Source: JBBQUP01 sp038212305 (GTDB lineage: Bacteria; Bacteroidota; Bacteroidia; Bacteroidales; Marinilabiliaceae). Taken from it: a stretch of DNA of 29,799 nucleotides. The stretch is taken from NCBI GenBank assembly GCA_038212305.1, contig JBBQUP010000035.1:1-29799 (forward strand), written 5' to 3'. Under the pieces are notes generated by a model. The model saw only the letters and a program-made list of their open reading frames with translations, was not told where the DNA came from and did not search any database. This document shows, piece after piece, positions 17,788 to 24,903 of the stretch; position 1 is the stretch's first letter, and the number at the start of each line of letters is the position of its first letter. The position numbers were made by a program, and so were the translations under genes.

Positions 17788-18480
17788 TTAGCGCAATGTT
17801 TCAAATGCTTTAATAAGTTCTATCGTGTCATTAAGTACTTTATCAGCACCAGCTTTTATTAAGTCTGCATTTTCAATTAATCCAGTTTTGACTGCAATAG
17901 TATGTAATCCTGCTTTTTTTGCTGAAATAATTCCTAGTGGTGCATTTTCAATTACAATACAATTATTAGGCAGTGATCCTGATTTATTAATCGCTTTCAA
18001 ATAAGGTTCGGGATGAGGTTTTTCGTTATCAACATCCTGCCCCGAAACAATTTCCATCGTTGATATGCCAAAATCAGTTGATAATCGTTCAATTAATGAT
18101 GGTTGTTTTGAGCCTGTTACAACAATTATTTTAATATTTTTTTCTTTCAGATAAAAAATAAAATCTCGTGTACCCTCAAAACAAATAGGAGGGGGGAGTG
18201 CTGACATTATTTGAGTTTTGCGATCGTAAATTTTTACAATTTCTTCTTGAGTGGGTAAACGATTATATTGGTTTTTGAAGGCTATTTTAATTACTCCATC
18301 TCCTTTTCGCCCTTCGTTGATATAGCTTTCTATTAATGGGTAATTAATTCCATTCTCTGCAAATGCTTGTTGCCACGATTTAGCATGATATGGCATAGAA
18401 TCATATATTACTCCATCCATATCTAAAAAAACGGATTCAATTTTTTTCATCTCTTTAATATTGCCAATTGGGTTAATCAT
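17788..18480 (-). CDS. HAD-superfamily phosphatase/phosphomutase of the beta-PGM-like type
   Basis: A 230-residue HAD hydrolase. Motif I is VFLDMDGVIYDSM (nucleophile Asp20, Asp22), motif II is VVTGSKQ, the motif III lysine lies in DNEKPHPEPYL, and motif IV is VIENAPLGIISAKKAGL. A helical cap (about 35-90) follows motif I, as in beta-phosphoglucomutases and small-sugar phosphatases. Motif IV carries Glu-Asn where Glu-Asp is more common, which I recall from other Bacteroidales members. The substrate is not predictable. ATG 18480 gives ten extra residues before MKKIESVFLDMDG. The internal ATG at 18450 is an equally plausible start. The gene converges on iorB (23-bp gap) and is divergent from the B3/B4-domain operon. 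Confidence 0.88.
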   Translation of the reverse strand: MINPIGNIKEMKKIESVFLDMDGVIYDSMPYHAKSWQQAFAENGINYPLIESYINEGRKGDGVIKIAFKNQYNRLPTQEEIVKIYDRKTQIMSALPPPICFEGTRDFIFYLKEKNIKIIVVTGSKQPSLIERLSTDFGISTMEIVSGQDVDNEKPHPEPYLKAINKSGSLPNNCIVIENAPLGIISAKKAGLHTIAVKTGLIENADLIKAGADKVLNDTIELIKAFETLR

Positions 18481-18585
18481 CTGATTGTAAGTGTTTTAAT
18501 TCTTTTTTCTTGAGGTGAGTGAATTAGCTTTTTTGTCTCAAATTGCACCTAACTAAAAATACCTTTTTGTAAAGAGAACTAAAAC

Positions 18586-18616
18586 TTTGAATACCACAAA
18601 AATCATTATAAGTTTG
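18586..18616 (+). promoter_or_regulatory. Consensus promoter for the B3/B4-domain and MBL-fold operon
   Basis: TTTG (18586-18589), a 19-nt spacer and TAAGTTTG (18609-18616) match the Bacteroidota -33/-7 promoter (TTTG and TAnnTTTG) exactly in both boxes and spacing. The predicted start leaves a leader of about 25 nt before ATG 18647. Confidence 0.75.
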
Positions 18617-18646
18617 TAGTCAAGTTTATATAGAGCTGAATAAAGA

Positions 18647-19315
18647 ATGGAATTACATATAGAAGAGAAGGTTAAGTGCAATTTACCACATTTGGTATTA
18701 CGAGGTTTTAAATGTAAAGTTAAGGTTCAGCCTTCTTCCGAAGAGCTATTAAATTTTATAGCTGATGAACTTTTAAAGAACGAAAAAATTCATTCACCTG
18801 AATCTATAAGAGATTTGGAGACGGTTAAGGCGACAAAAGAAGCATATCGCGTTTTAGGTAAAGATCCTAACCGATACAGGCCATCGGCTGAAGCGTTGTT
18901 ACGACGAGTGGCATCGGGAAAAGGTATTTATCGAATTAATAATGTGGTTGATGTATTAAACATTATCTCTGTAAAAACTGGCTTTTCAATTGGAGGATAT
19001 GATTTTGATAATATAATTGGTTCTATATCAATGGGTGTTGGCGATGCGGCTGAACCATACGTTGGTATTGGGAGAGGTGATTTAAATATTGAAAATCTTA
19101 TGGTTTTTCGCGATGAGTTAAGTGCTTTTGGATCACCCACAAGCGATTCGGTGAGAACACAGGTGAGTGATAAAACTAAAACATTTTTAATGGTTTTCAT
19201 CGCATTTAGTGATTCTGAATTGTTGCAAAATTCGATAGTTGAAGCTATTGCATTATTAAAACGATTTGCAGGAGCGTCAGATGAAAAGCTATTTGTAACA
19301 AAAGGAGGGGAGTAG
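18647..19315 (+). CDS. B3/B4 tRNA-binding-domain protein (PheRS beta-related)
   Basis: A 222-residue stand-alone version of the B3/B4 domain found in the beta chain of phenylalanyl-tRNA synthetase, where it forms the editing site. Supporting segments are KEAYRVLGKDPNRYRPSAEALLRRV, GKGIYRINNVVDVLNIISVKTGFSIGGYD and FGSPTSDSVRTQVSDKTKT, which are typical of the free-standing family. These proteins are suspected to clear mischarged aminoacyl-tRNAs or related compounds, but that role is unproven here. No synthetase catalytic core is present. It is the first gene of a two-gene unit, with the MBL-fold gene starting 8 bp after its stop, and a consensus promoter lies just upstream. Confidence 0.88.
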   Translation: MELHIEEKVKCNLPHLVLRGFKCKVKVQPSSEELLNFIADELLKNEKIHSPESIRDLETVKATKEAYRVLGKDPNRYRPSAEALLRRVASGKGIYRINNVVDVLNIISVKTGFSIGGYDFDNIIGSISMGVGDAAEPYVGIGRGDLNIENLMVFRDELSAFGSPTSDSVRTQVSDKTKTFLMVFIAFSDSELLQNSIVEAIALLKRFAGASDEKLFVTKGGE

Positions 19316-19323
19316 AAATAAAT

Positions 19324-20085
19324 ATGATTGAAATTTGTGCTTTAGCATCAGGAAGTAATGGGAACTGTTATTACGTTGGCAATGAGCATGATGCTGTGTT
19401 GATTGACGTTGGAATATCGCGTAATCAGGTATTAGAACGAATAAATCAAGTGGGGTTAGATTTTGCGAAAGTAAGAGCTGTGTTTATAACTCATGAACAC
19501 TCCGATCATTCTCGTGGAGTTCGCATATTACATCAAAAGTTTAACCTTCCCGTGTATATGACTGCTATTACTTTTAATAACAGCTATAGAGCTAATCGCC
19601 CCGATAAATATGTTCCTTTTTTACCTAATGATAGTATTAAAATTAATTCACTTTTAGTTCATACTTTTTCAAAATTACACGACGCAGTTGATCCGTGCAG
19701 CTTTGTAGTGGAAGTTGACCAGAAAATGATTGGTGTAATTACCGATGTTGGTATGGCATGCGAAAATGTAAAATTATCAGTTAATAAATGCCATGCTTTA
19801 TTTCTGGAATCGAATTACGATGAGAAAATGCTTTGGGATGGCTCGTATCCTATTTATTTAAAAAATCGAGTGGCATCAAAGCGAGGGCACTTATCCAATG
19901 ACCAGGCTCGTGATTTAATAATGGAGCATGCAGGTTCAATGCTCGATATTGTAATGCTTTCTCATTTATCTGCCGATAACAATACACCTCAAATTGCATT
20001 AAATGCATTTAGTGAATTAATACCTAAGCATAAAATTATTCTTTCCGATAGACTGGCGCCATCGGAGGTGATAAAGTTCCAATAA
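19324..20085 (+). CDS. MBL-fold metallo-hydrolase, YycJ/WalJ type
   Basis: A 253-residue metallo-beta-lactamase-fold hydrolase. The N-terminus ICALASGSNGNCYYVG and the metal motif THEHSDH (His57, His59, Asp61, His62) are typical of the YycJ/WalJ group, and a distal LSHLSADNNTP segment supplies another ligand region. Group members act as nucleases or phosphodiesterases, and some are linked to DNA repair or cell-wall control. The substrate here is unknown. It is translated directly after the B3/B4-domain gene (8-bp gap) and almost certainly shares its promoter. A GGAGGGG stretch lies near the end of the upstream gene, roughly 15 bases before this ATG. This is unusual for the phylum and may be chance. 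A strong terminator overlaps its stop codon. Confidence 0.9.
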   Translation: MIEICALASGSNGNCYYVGNEHDAVLIDVGISRNQVLERINQVGLDFAKVRAVFITHEHSDHSRGVRILHQKFNLPVYMTAITFNNSYRANRPDKYVPFLPNDSIKINSLLVHTFSKLHDAVDPCSFVVEVDQKMIGVITDVGMACENVKLSVNKCHALFLESNYDEKMLWDGSYPIYLKNRVASKRGHLSNDQARDLIMEHAGSMLDIVMLSHLSADNNTPQIALNAFSELIPKHKIILSDRLAPSEVIKFQ

Positions 20086-20115
20086 AAAAAGCGCTCGGTT
20101 AAAGGCGCTTTTTTT
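20084..20115. terminator. Bidirectional terminator between the MBL-fold gene and xerD
   Basis: AAAAAAAGCGC (20084-20094) and GCGCTTTTTTT (20105-20115) form a perfect 11-bp stem with A and T runs on either side. It can end transcription from both converging genes, and its left edge overlaps the TAA of the plus-strand gene. Confidence 0.85.
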
Positions 20116-20133
20116 GTATCAATCAATTAAATA

Positions 20134-21033
20134 TTATGATCTTGGATGAAACTGAGTAATTGTATTTTTCAAATACTCTTTATCCAAATGTGTGTATATT
20201 TCAGTAGTTATAATTGATTCATGACCAAGCATCTCTTGAACTGCGCGCAAATTTGCACCGCCTTCAATTAAATGAGTTGCAAAAGAGTGACGGAAGGTAT
20301 GCGGACTTATATTGCGTTCTAAACCAACTTTTTTAACCAAATTTTTAATTATCGTGAAAATCATAACTCTTGAAAGCTTACGACCTCTGCGATTTAAAAA
20401 TAGAATATCTTCAGCTGATTGATGAATTTTAAGGTTTTTACGATATTCACTTAAATATAAGTTAATCTCTTTAATTGCCTTTGTGCTAACGGGTACTAAA
20501 CGTTCCTTACTTCCTTTTCCCTCAATTTTAACAAAACCTGATTCGAAAAATAAGTTTGAGATTTTCAAATCAATAAGTTCAGAAACTCTTAATCCACAGC
20601 TGTATAGTGTTTCAAGAATTGCTTTGTTACGTTGACCTTCAGATTTTTTTGTGTCAATCATGTTAATGATTGAGTCAATTTCTTCAACAGTAAGAACTTC
20701 AGGTAGTTTTCTTCCAACCTTAGGTGCTTCTAATAGTGCAGTTGGATCGCGATCAATTTTCTCTTCAATTAAAAGAAATTTGTAAAACGATTTAATTCCA
20801 CTAATAACTCGTGCTTGAGTACGTGGACTGATTCCTTTGTCGGTTAAATCTACAAGCATTGCTTTAAGATTTGCCAACACAACTTTCTCTGGACCAGCTT
20901 TAATTGAATTGTTTTTAAGGAAAACTACCAACTTAGTTAGGTCTGTTACATAAGCGTGTATAGAATTGTCCGATAACCCTCTCTCTACTCTCAGATAGGT
21001 CTGAAAGCCTTTAATTTCTGATTCCCAATTCAT
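20134..21033 (-). CDS. xerD: Tyrosine recombinase XerD
   Basis: A 299-residue site-specific recombinase of the usual Xer length. The N-terminal SAM-like DNA-binding domain (FQTYLRVERGLSDNSIHAYVTDL) is followed by the catalytic domain with Arg149 (CGLRVSEL), Lys173 (GKGSKER), HTFRH (His245, Arg248), GHES (His271) and nucleophile Tyr280 (IYTHL). Xer recombinases resolve chromosome dimers at dif. No dif-like site was recognised here. The housekeeping neighbours and standard length argue against a mobile-element integrase. XerC is the alternative name, and the split is not decidable without a tree. A TATCTTTA box on the minus strand (21076-21083) is a candidate -7 element about 45 bp upstream of its ATG. 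Confidence 0.92.
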   Translation of the reverse strand: MNWESEIKGFQTYLRVERGLSDNSIHAYVTDLTKLVVFLKNNSIKAGPEKVVLANLKAMLVDLTDKGISPRTQARVISGIKSFYKFLLIEEKIDRDPTALLEAPKVGRKLPEVLTVEEIDSIINMIDTKKSEGQRNKAILETLYSCGLRVSELIDLKISNLFFESGFVKIEGKGSKERLVPVSTKAIKEINLYLSEYRKNLKIHQSAEDILFLNRRGRKLSRVMIFTIIKNLVKKVGLERNISPHTFRHSFATHLIEGGANLRAVQEMLGHESIITTEIYTHLDKEYLKNTITQFHPRS

Positions 21034-21184
21034 TTTTTTTGCATTAAGTAGTAAAATCCCAAATAATATTTTAAGTAAAGATAAGTATATTACTATACAT
21101 GAGCAAGATTGTGTTAAGTATTTTTTTTATGACTTTATGCATCTATTTAATGTTTTTTGATTTTTTTATTTGGCTAACAAATTA

Positions 21185-21192
21185 TACTTTTG
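21185..21192 (+). promoter_or_regulatory. -7 box (TACTTTTG) that fixes the aroQ start
   Basis: TACTTTTG matches TAnnTTTG exactly, 23 bp before ATG 21216. The spacing to a -33 TTTG is not ideal, because the nearest copies lie 12 and 25 nt upstream. It implies that the frame open from 21099 is not translated before 21216. Confidence 0.5.
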
Positions 21193-21215
21193 CGGCATGC
21201 TTATTAAACTTAAGT

Positions 21216-21635
21216 ATGGTAATTACAATAATTAATGGACCCAATCTTAATTTATTGGGTTTAAGAGAAAAAGGAATTTATGGCGATCAGTCTTTTGAAG
21301 ACTATCTTAAACTACTACGCGAAAAATTCTTGGGTGCACAAATCAATTATTTTCAGTCCAATCACGAAGGAGAATTAATTGATAAAATTCATGAAATAGG
21401 ATTTGCTGGTGACGGCATAGTTCTGAATGCTGGTGCTTTTACACACACTTCTGTGGCTTTGGCCGATGCAATTGCTGCTATTAAATCTCCAGTAGTTGAA
21501 GTACATATCTCTAATGTTTTTAAACGAGAATCTTTTAGGCATCACTCATTTATATCTCCTGTTTGTTTTGGATCTATCTCAGGGTTTGGTCTCGATTCTT
21601 ATCGTTTAGCGATTCAATCGTTACTAAAAGATTAA
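21216..21635 (+). CDS. aroQ: 3-dehydroquinate dehydratase, type II
   Basis: A 139-residue type II dehydroquinase, catalysing the third step of the shikimate pathway in the cytoplasm. It begins MVITIINGPNLNLLGLREKGIYG, which holds the conserved Asn and the flexible-lid Arg and Tyr residues. It continues with FQSNHEGELIDKIHE, VLNAGAFTHTSVALADA and VEVHISNVFKRESFRHHSF, which carry the catalytic His and substrate-binding residues. The frame remains open upstream to 21099, but the extra 39 residues are hydrophobic, unlike the family, and overlap the promoter box, so ATG 21216 is chosen. It is divergent from xerD, and pyk follows 60 bp downstream on the same strand, with possible co-transcription. 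Confidence 0.95.
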   Translation: MVITIINGPNLNLLGLREKGIYGDQSFEDYLKLLREKFLGAQINYFQSNHEGELIDKIHEIGFAGDGIVLNAGAFTHTSVALADAIAAIKSPVVEVHISNVFKRESFRHHSFISPVCFGSISGFGLDSYRLAIQSLLKD

Positions 21636-21695
21636 ATATCAATTTTATATATCACTTATTTCACACACAATTAAACACTAAAACTGGAATTCTCA

Positions 21696-23126
21696 ATGAA
21701 GAAATTTACGAAAATAGTAGCTACTATTTCAGACCAACGCTGTGAAGTTGAATTTTTAAGAGCCCTTTATAAGGCAGGAATGAACGTTGTTCGTCTGAAC
21801 ACTGCTCATATGAACCATGAAGGGTTAAACAGGGTAGTTGCAAACGTAAGGGAAGTCTCAGAAAAGATTGCAATTTTAATTGATACCAAAGGTCCCGAAA
21901 TTAGAACTACAGTATCAGAAGGGCCTATTTCATTCGAAACAGGCGATATCGTAAAAGTAAAAGGTGAGCCTACTCAAAAAACAACTAAAGAGTGTATTTG
22001 CGTGTCATATCCTTTATTTGTGAATGATCTTTCAGTTGGAAGCCAGATTTTAATTGATGATGGTGAATTGGGTATGGTGGTAACTCAAAAAGAGGACGAT
22101 TATTTAGTTTGTGAAATTCAAAATAGTAGTGGCTTAGGAAGTCGCAAGAGTGTGAATGTCCCTGGCGTTCGTATAAATTTACCATCACTGACTCAAAAGG
22201 ATATTGAATGCATTCATTATGCCATCGACAATGATTTAGATTTTATTGCTCACTCATTTGTTCGTAATCGTCATGATGTAAAAGCTGTTCAAGATATCTT
22301 AGATGAGAAACAATGTCCTGCCAAGATTATTGCTAAAATCGAAAATCAAGAAGGTATCGAAAATATTGATGAGATTCTTGAATGTGTTTACGGTGTTATG
22401 GTTGCTCGTGGCGATTTAGGTATTGAAATTCCTCAAGAGAAAATTCCTGGATTACAACGTAAGTTGATTCGCAAATGCGTTGAGGCTAAAAAACCTGTTA
22501 TTGTTGCAACTCAAATGTTGCATACCATGATCAAAAGTCCTCGACCAACTCGTGCCGAAGTTACTGATGTGGCAAATGCTATCTATTATCGTACTGATGC
22601 CATTATGTTGAGTGGTGAGACTGCTTATGGAGATTATCCTATTGAAGCTGTTGAAACCATGTCGAAAATAGCTCAAGAAGTTGAGCCAGCAAAAGATAGT
22701 CGTAATGATATTCCTGTGCCAATTATGACACATGAAATTGCAGCTTATTTAGCTGATACTGCAGTAAAAGCTGGTCGTGAATTAGATATTAAAGCAGTTA
22801 TAACCGATAGTTTTACTGGTAAAACAGCAAGATTTCTAGCTGCTTTCAGAGGTGCAATTCCTGTTTTTGCACTAAGCTATTCACCTCGCGTTGGACGAGA
22901 ATTGGCTCTTTCATACGGTGTGTTCCCAAAACTAACAGAGGAAGGAACTTCGAAAGCAGATATCTTGAAAAAGACATTGAAAAAGTTGAAAAAGAAGGAT
23001 TTCTTGAACGATGATGATTTAGTTGTTTACTTAGGTGGTAGTTTTGGAATTGGCGGTGGAACCTCTTTTATGGAAATTATTACCGTTGAAGGCTTGTTAA
23101 AGAAAATTGAATATTATCGCGATTAA
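21696..23126 (+). CDS. pyk: Pyruvate kinase
   Basis: A 476-residue enzyme making ATP and pyruvate from phosphoenolpyruvate in glycolysis. Visible motifs are KIVATISD, the KGPEIRT segment (Glu68), IAKIENQEGIENIDEI with the catalytic Lys, MVARGDLGIEIP and VIVATQMLHTMIKSPRPTRAEVTDVANAI. The C-terminal domain (about 340-476) ends GGSFGIGGGTSFMEIITV. Glu68 corresponds to the residue that marks potassium-dependent pyruvate kinases, while the usual NFSH motif reads NTAH (35-38), a form I recall from other Bacteroidales. The sequence is otherwise complete, with no truncation. It lies 60 bp after aroQ and ends in a recognisable terminator. Confidence 0.97.
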   Translation: MKKFTKIVATISDQRCEVEFLRALYKAGMNVVRLNTAHMNHEGLNRVVANVREVSEKIAILIDTKGPEIRTTVSEGPISFETGDIVKVKGEPTQKTTKECICVSYPLFVNDLSVGSQILIDDGELGMVVTQKEDDYLVCEIQNSSGLGSRKSVNVPGVRINLPSLTQKDIECIHYAIDNDLDFIAHSFVRNRHDVKAVQDILDEKQCPAKIIAKIENQEGIENIDEILECVYGVMVARGDLGIEIPQEKIPGLQRKLIRKCVEAKKPVIVATQMLHTMIKSPRPTRAEVTDVANAIYYRTDAIMLSGETAYGDYPIEAVETMSKIAQEVEPAKDSRNDIPVPIMTHEIAAYLADTAVKAGRELDIKAVITDSFTGKTARFLAAFRGAIPVFALSYSPRVGRELALSYGVFPKLTEEGTSKADILKKTLKKLKKKDFLNDDDLVVYLGGSFGIGGGTSFMEIITVEGLLKKIEYYRD

Positions 23127-23148
23127 TTATAACGATCAATAGATTAAG

Positions 23149-23173
23149 AAGGTGGATTATTTCCGCCTTTTTT
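23149..23173 (+). terminator. Rho-independent terminator after pyk
   Basis: AAGGTGGA and TTCCGCCTT form a short stem, with one G-T pair, around a TTAT loop, followed by a run of six T. It begins 22 bp after the pyk stop. Confidence 0.8.
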
Positions 23174-23207
23174 ATTTCACTTAATATCGAAAAATAGACT
23201 TGGTCTA

Positions 23208-23237
23208 TTGCAGAAAAAGAAAGAAGCATTATCTTTG
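23208..23237 (+). promoter_or_regulatory. Consensus promoter for the tRNA-Asp operon
   Basis: TTG (23208-23210), a 19-nt spacer and TATCTTTG (23230-23237) match the Bacteroidota promoter exactly. It lies 49 bp before the first tRNA and downstream of the pyk terminator, so the tRNA genes form their own transcription unit. Confidence 0.75.
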
Positions 23238-23286
23238 CATCGCTTTAAACGAAAAGCATTGAAGCAATTTTTGTTTTGAGTTTCTT

Positions 23287-23360
23287 GGTTTGGTAGTTCA
23301 GTTGGTTAGAATACATGCCTGTCACGCATGGGGTCACGGGTTCGAGTCCCGTCCAGACCG
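23287..23360 (+). tRNA. tRNA-Asp (GTC), copy 1
   Basis: The 74-nt cloverleaf has acceptor stem GGTTTGG/CCAGACC, anticodon stem CATGC/GCATG with loop CTGTCAC (anticodon GTC), and T arm ACGGGTTCGAGTCCCGT. The discriminator is G. CCA happens to follow at 23361-23363 in this copy only, so it may be encoded here or be chance. Confidence 0.97.
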
Positions 23361-23405
23361 CCAAGAATATTTTTGAAATGCTGAGATTATTTTGAATTGT
23401 TAAAT

Positions 23406-23479
23406 GGTTTGGTAGTTCAGTTGGTTAGAATACATGCCTGTCACGCATGGGGTCACGGGTTCGAGTCCCGTCCAGACCG
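23406..23479 (+). tRNA. tRNA-Asp (GTC), copy 2
   Basis: Identical in all 74 bases to copy 1. The discriminator G is followed by CTA, so CCA is not encoded and must be added after processing. A 45-bp spacer separates it from copy 1. Confidence 0.97.
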
Positions 23480-23531
23480 CTATTAAAGTTTTCGAAATAA
23501 TTAAAGCAAAATCCTACATAGGTAGGTATTA

Positions 23532-23605
23532 GGTTTGGTAGTTCAGTTGGTTAGAATACATGCCTGTCACGCATGGGGTCACGGGTTCGAGTCCCGTCCA
23601 GACCG
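23532..23605 (+). tRNA. tRNA-Asp (GTC), copy 3
   Basis: Identical in all 74 bases to copies 1 and 2, with no encoded CCA. It lies 52 bp after copy 2, and the operon terminator stem begins 2 bp after its discriminator base. Confidence 0.97.
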
Positions 23606-23606
23606 C

Positions 23607-23650
23607 AAAAACCTTCACAATCGTTTGATTGTGAAGGTTTTTCGTTTTTT
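23607..23650 (+). terminator. Terminator of the tRNA-Asp operon
   Basis: AAAAACCTTCACAATC (23607-23622) and GATTGTGAAGGTTTTT (23627-23642) form a perfect 16-bp stem with loop GTTT. A further T run follows. The symmetry would also allow termination from the opposite side. Confidence 0.9.
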
Positions 23651-23784
23651 TATGCATTGCAAGTGTGTTGCAGAATGGATTAATATTCCTTGTTTGGGAA
23701 CTATTGGAAAATATTAGCAAGTATTGAGAGATTAAAAAAAGAAGTAGAAATGTTCATTGCGCCACAAATTTCCATTTTTTAGAG

Positions 23785-24361
23785 TCGTGCAGATGGCTAT
23801 TACTTAATCTGCTTGCTTTCGGTGGTTATCCAGGATCTGCCTCTTTAATTACTGACGAGAAACGTTGGCGAAACTATATTAACGATTCCTTGATTGAAAC
23901 AAGTATCTCTAAAGATATTTTAATGCTCACAAGAGTTGATAAACCTGCTTTGTTAAAAAGACTATTTGAATTAGGTTCGCATTACTCCGGACAGATATTA
24001 TCGCTAACAAAAATAGTGGGGCAACTACAAGATGCTGGCAACACAACAACGTTAACTCATTATTTAACCTTATTGTCTGACTGCGGTTTGTTGAATCATC
24101 GGAGCTGCCCATCTGTTAAATAATTCCGTTTCTGAAGGATATAATCTCTACTATTGGCGCGAGCGTGATGATGAAGTAGATTACATTATTGAATATGGGG
24201 ATAAAATAATTGGATTAGAAGTTAAGAGTGGTCGAAGAGGTGAAAACAAAGGCATGTCTGTTTTTGCCGAGAAATTCAACCCGGTTAAAGTTCTTTTAGT
24301 TGGAACAGGAGGGATACCATTTGAAACATTTCTGAAAATGAATCCTATTGACTTGTTTTAA
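23785..24361 (+). pseudogene. Decayed AAA/DUF4143-type ATPase remnant
   Basis: Two pieces of one gene lie in different frames. The first (23785 to about 24093) reads LLAFGGYPGSASLITDEKRWRNYINDSLIET, then SGQILSLTKIVGQLQDAGNTTTLTHYLTLLSDCGLL. This is the middle of the AAA_14/DUF4143 family, including its winged-helix region. The second (about 24101-24361) reads GAAHLLNNSVSEGYNLYYWRERDDEVDYIIEY, then IGLEVKSGRRGENKGM, and ends at a normal TAA. Missing are the whole N-terminal Walker A/B ATPase part and, judging from the family, roughly 50-70 residues at the junction near 24094-24100, where the frame also changes. In related Bacteroidota genomes such ATPases are common accessory genes. This one cannot make a working protein. 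Confidence 0.85.
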
Positions 24362-24464
24362 GGCTTTTTTATTCAGTAAAAATACATGAACGTAGGTGTG
24401 GTTTATTGTAAGAAAGTTTCGGCTCTATACCGTTTCTAGTGGGTAGAATTCATTGATAAATATA

Positions 24465-24675
24465 AGCCACGAATCGAAGATCGACGGAGTCAATTCACGA
24501 ATAAGAATTTATATCGAAGAAAACTACCAAATTATTGATTTTTTTATGGATGTACACAAAAGAATAGTTAGTATTTATAATCGGAAAGTTCAATATCTTC
24601 GAATCTGACTGCAAGCAGTCAGGTCACGAATAATTTTATTCGTGAATTGACTCCGTCGATCTTCGATTCGTGGCT
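24465..24675. repeat. Element with perfect 40-bp terminal inverted repeats and nested hairpins
   Basis: The 40 bases at 24465-24504 (beginning AGCCACGAATCGAAGATCGA) are the exact reverse complement of 24636-24675. The 131-bp interior holds a second perfect hairpin, CTGACTGC-AA-GCAGTCAG (24604-24621), and TCACGAATAA (24624-24633) can pair with the inner part of the right arm (TTATTCGTGA). No reading frame is present. The structure suggests a small non-autonomous element or a transcribed folded RNA. No target-site duplication was identified with confidence. Confidence 0.8.
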
Positions 24676-24850
24676 GTTTTTCATTTTAACCATTTTTCAA
24701 TATGTCAACTCATGATTAATTACTTAAATATTTAACACTTGACATACATGGTGGTAAATAATCAAATGGTCTTTACAAAAAAACTACCCACCTAAATCAA
24801 CATAGAGCCAAAGTTTCTGTTATTAATGAAATTCCAAACCGCAAAAAAAT

Positions 24851-24880
24851 CCGAAGTTGCTAATAGCAGCTTCGGGTTTT
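24851..24880. terminator. Terminator after clpB (usable from both sides)
   Basis: CCGAAGTTGC (24851-24860) pairs with GCAGCTTCGG (24866-24875) around TAATA, with one mismatch. An A run lies on the left and a T run on the right, so it can stop minus-strand transcription leaving clpB and plus-strand transcription arriving from the repeat region. Confidence 0.82.
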
Positions 24881-24903
24881 TGCTTTTTGAATAAATCGAT
24901 TCG

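Larger units (their letters stand above)
24362..24903. other. Non-coding stretch between the ATPase remnant and clpB
   Basis: These 542 bp hold the 211-bp inverted-repeat element (24465-24675) and the clpB terminator (24851-24880). Elsewhere, including 24676-24850, I see only AT-rich sequence with stops in all frames, no tRNA and no promoter I would defend. Confidence 0.6.

Noticed and set aside
20134..21033. xerD as the integrase of a genomic island ending at the tRNA-Asp array
   Set aside because: The protein has the length and motifs of the housekeeping Xer recombinase, aroQ and pyk lie between it and the tRNAs, and no attachment-site duplication of the tRNA 3' end was seen.
21099..21215. 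Hydrophobic N-terminal extension or signal peptide on AroQ
   Set aside because: It contains a promoter -7 box, is not part of the type II dehydroquinase fold, and the family start motif lies right after ATG 21216.
23287..23605. Regularly spaced identical units resembling a CRISPR array
   Set aside because: The units fold as complete tRNA-Asp cloverleaves. The spacers are of different lengths (45 and 52 bp) and no cas genes are present.
23529..23720. Short open frames on both strands over the third tRNA-Asp
   Set aside because: They are translations of a tRNA gene and its terminator, not proteins.
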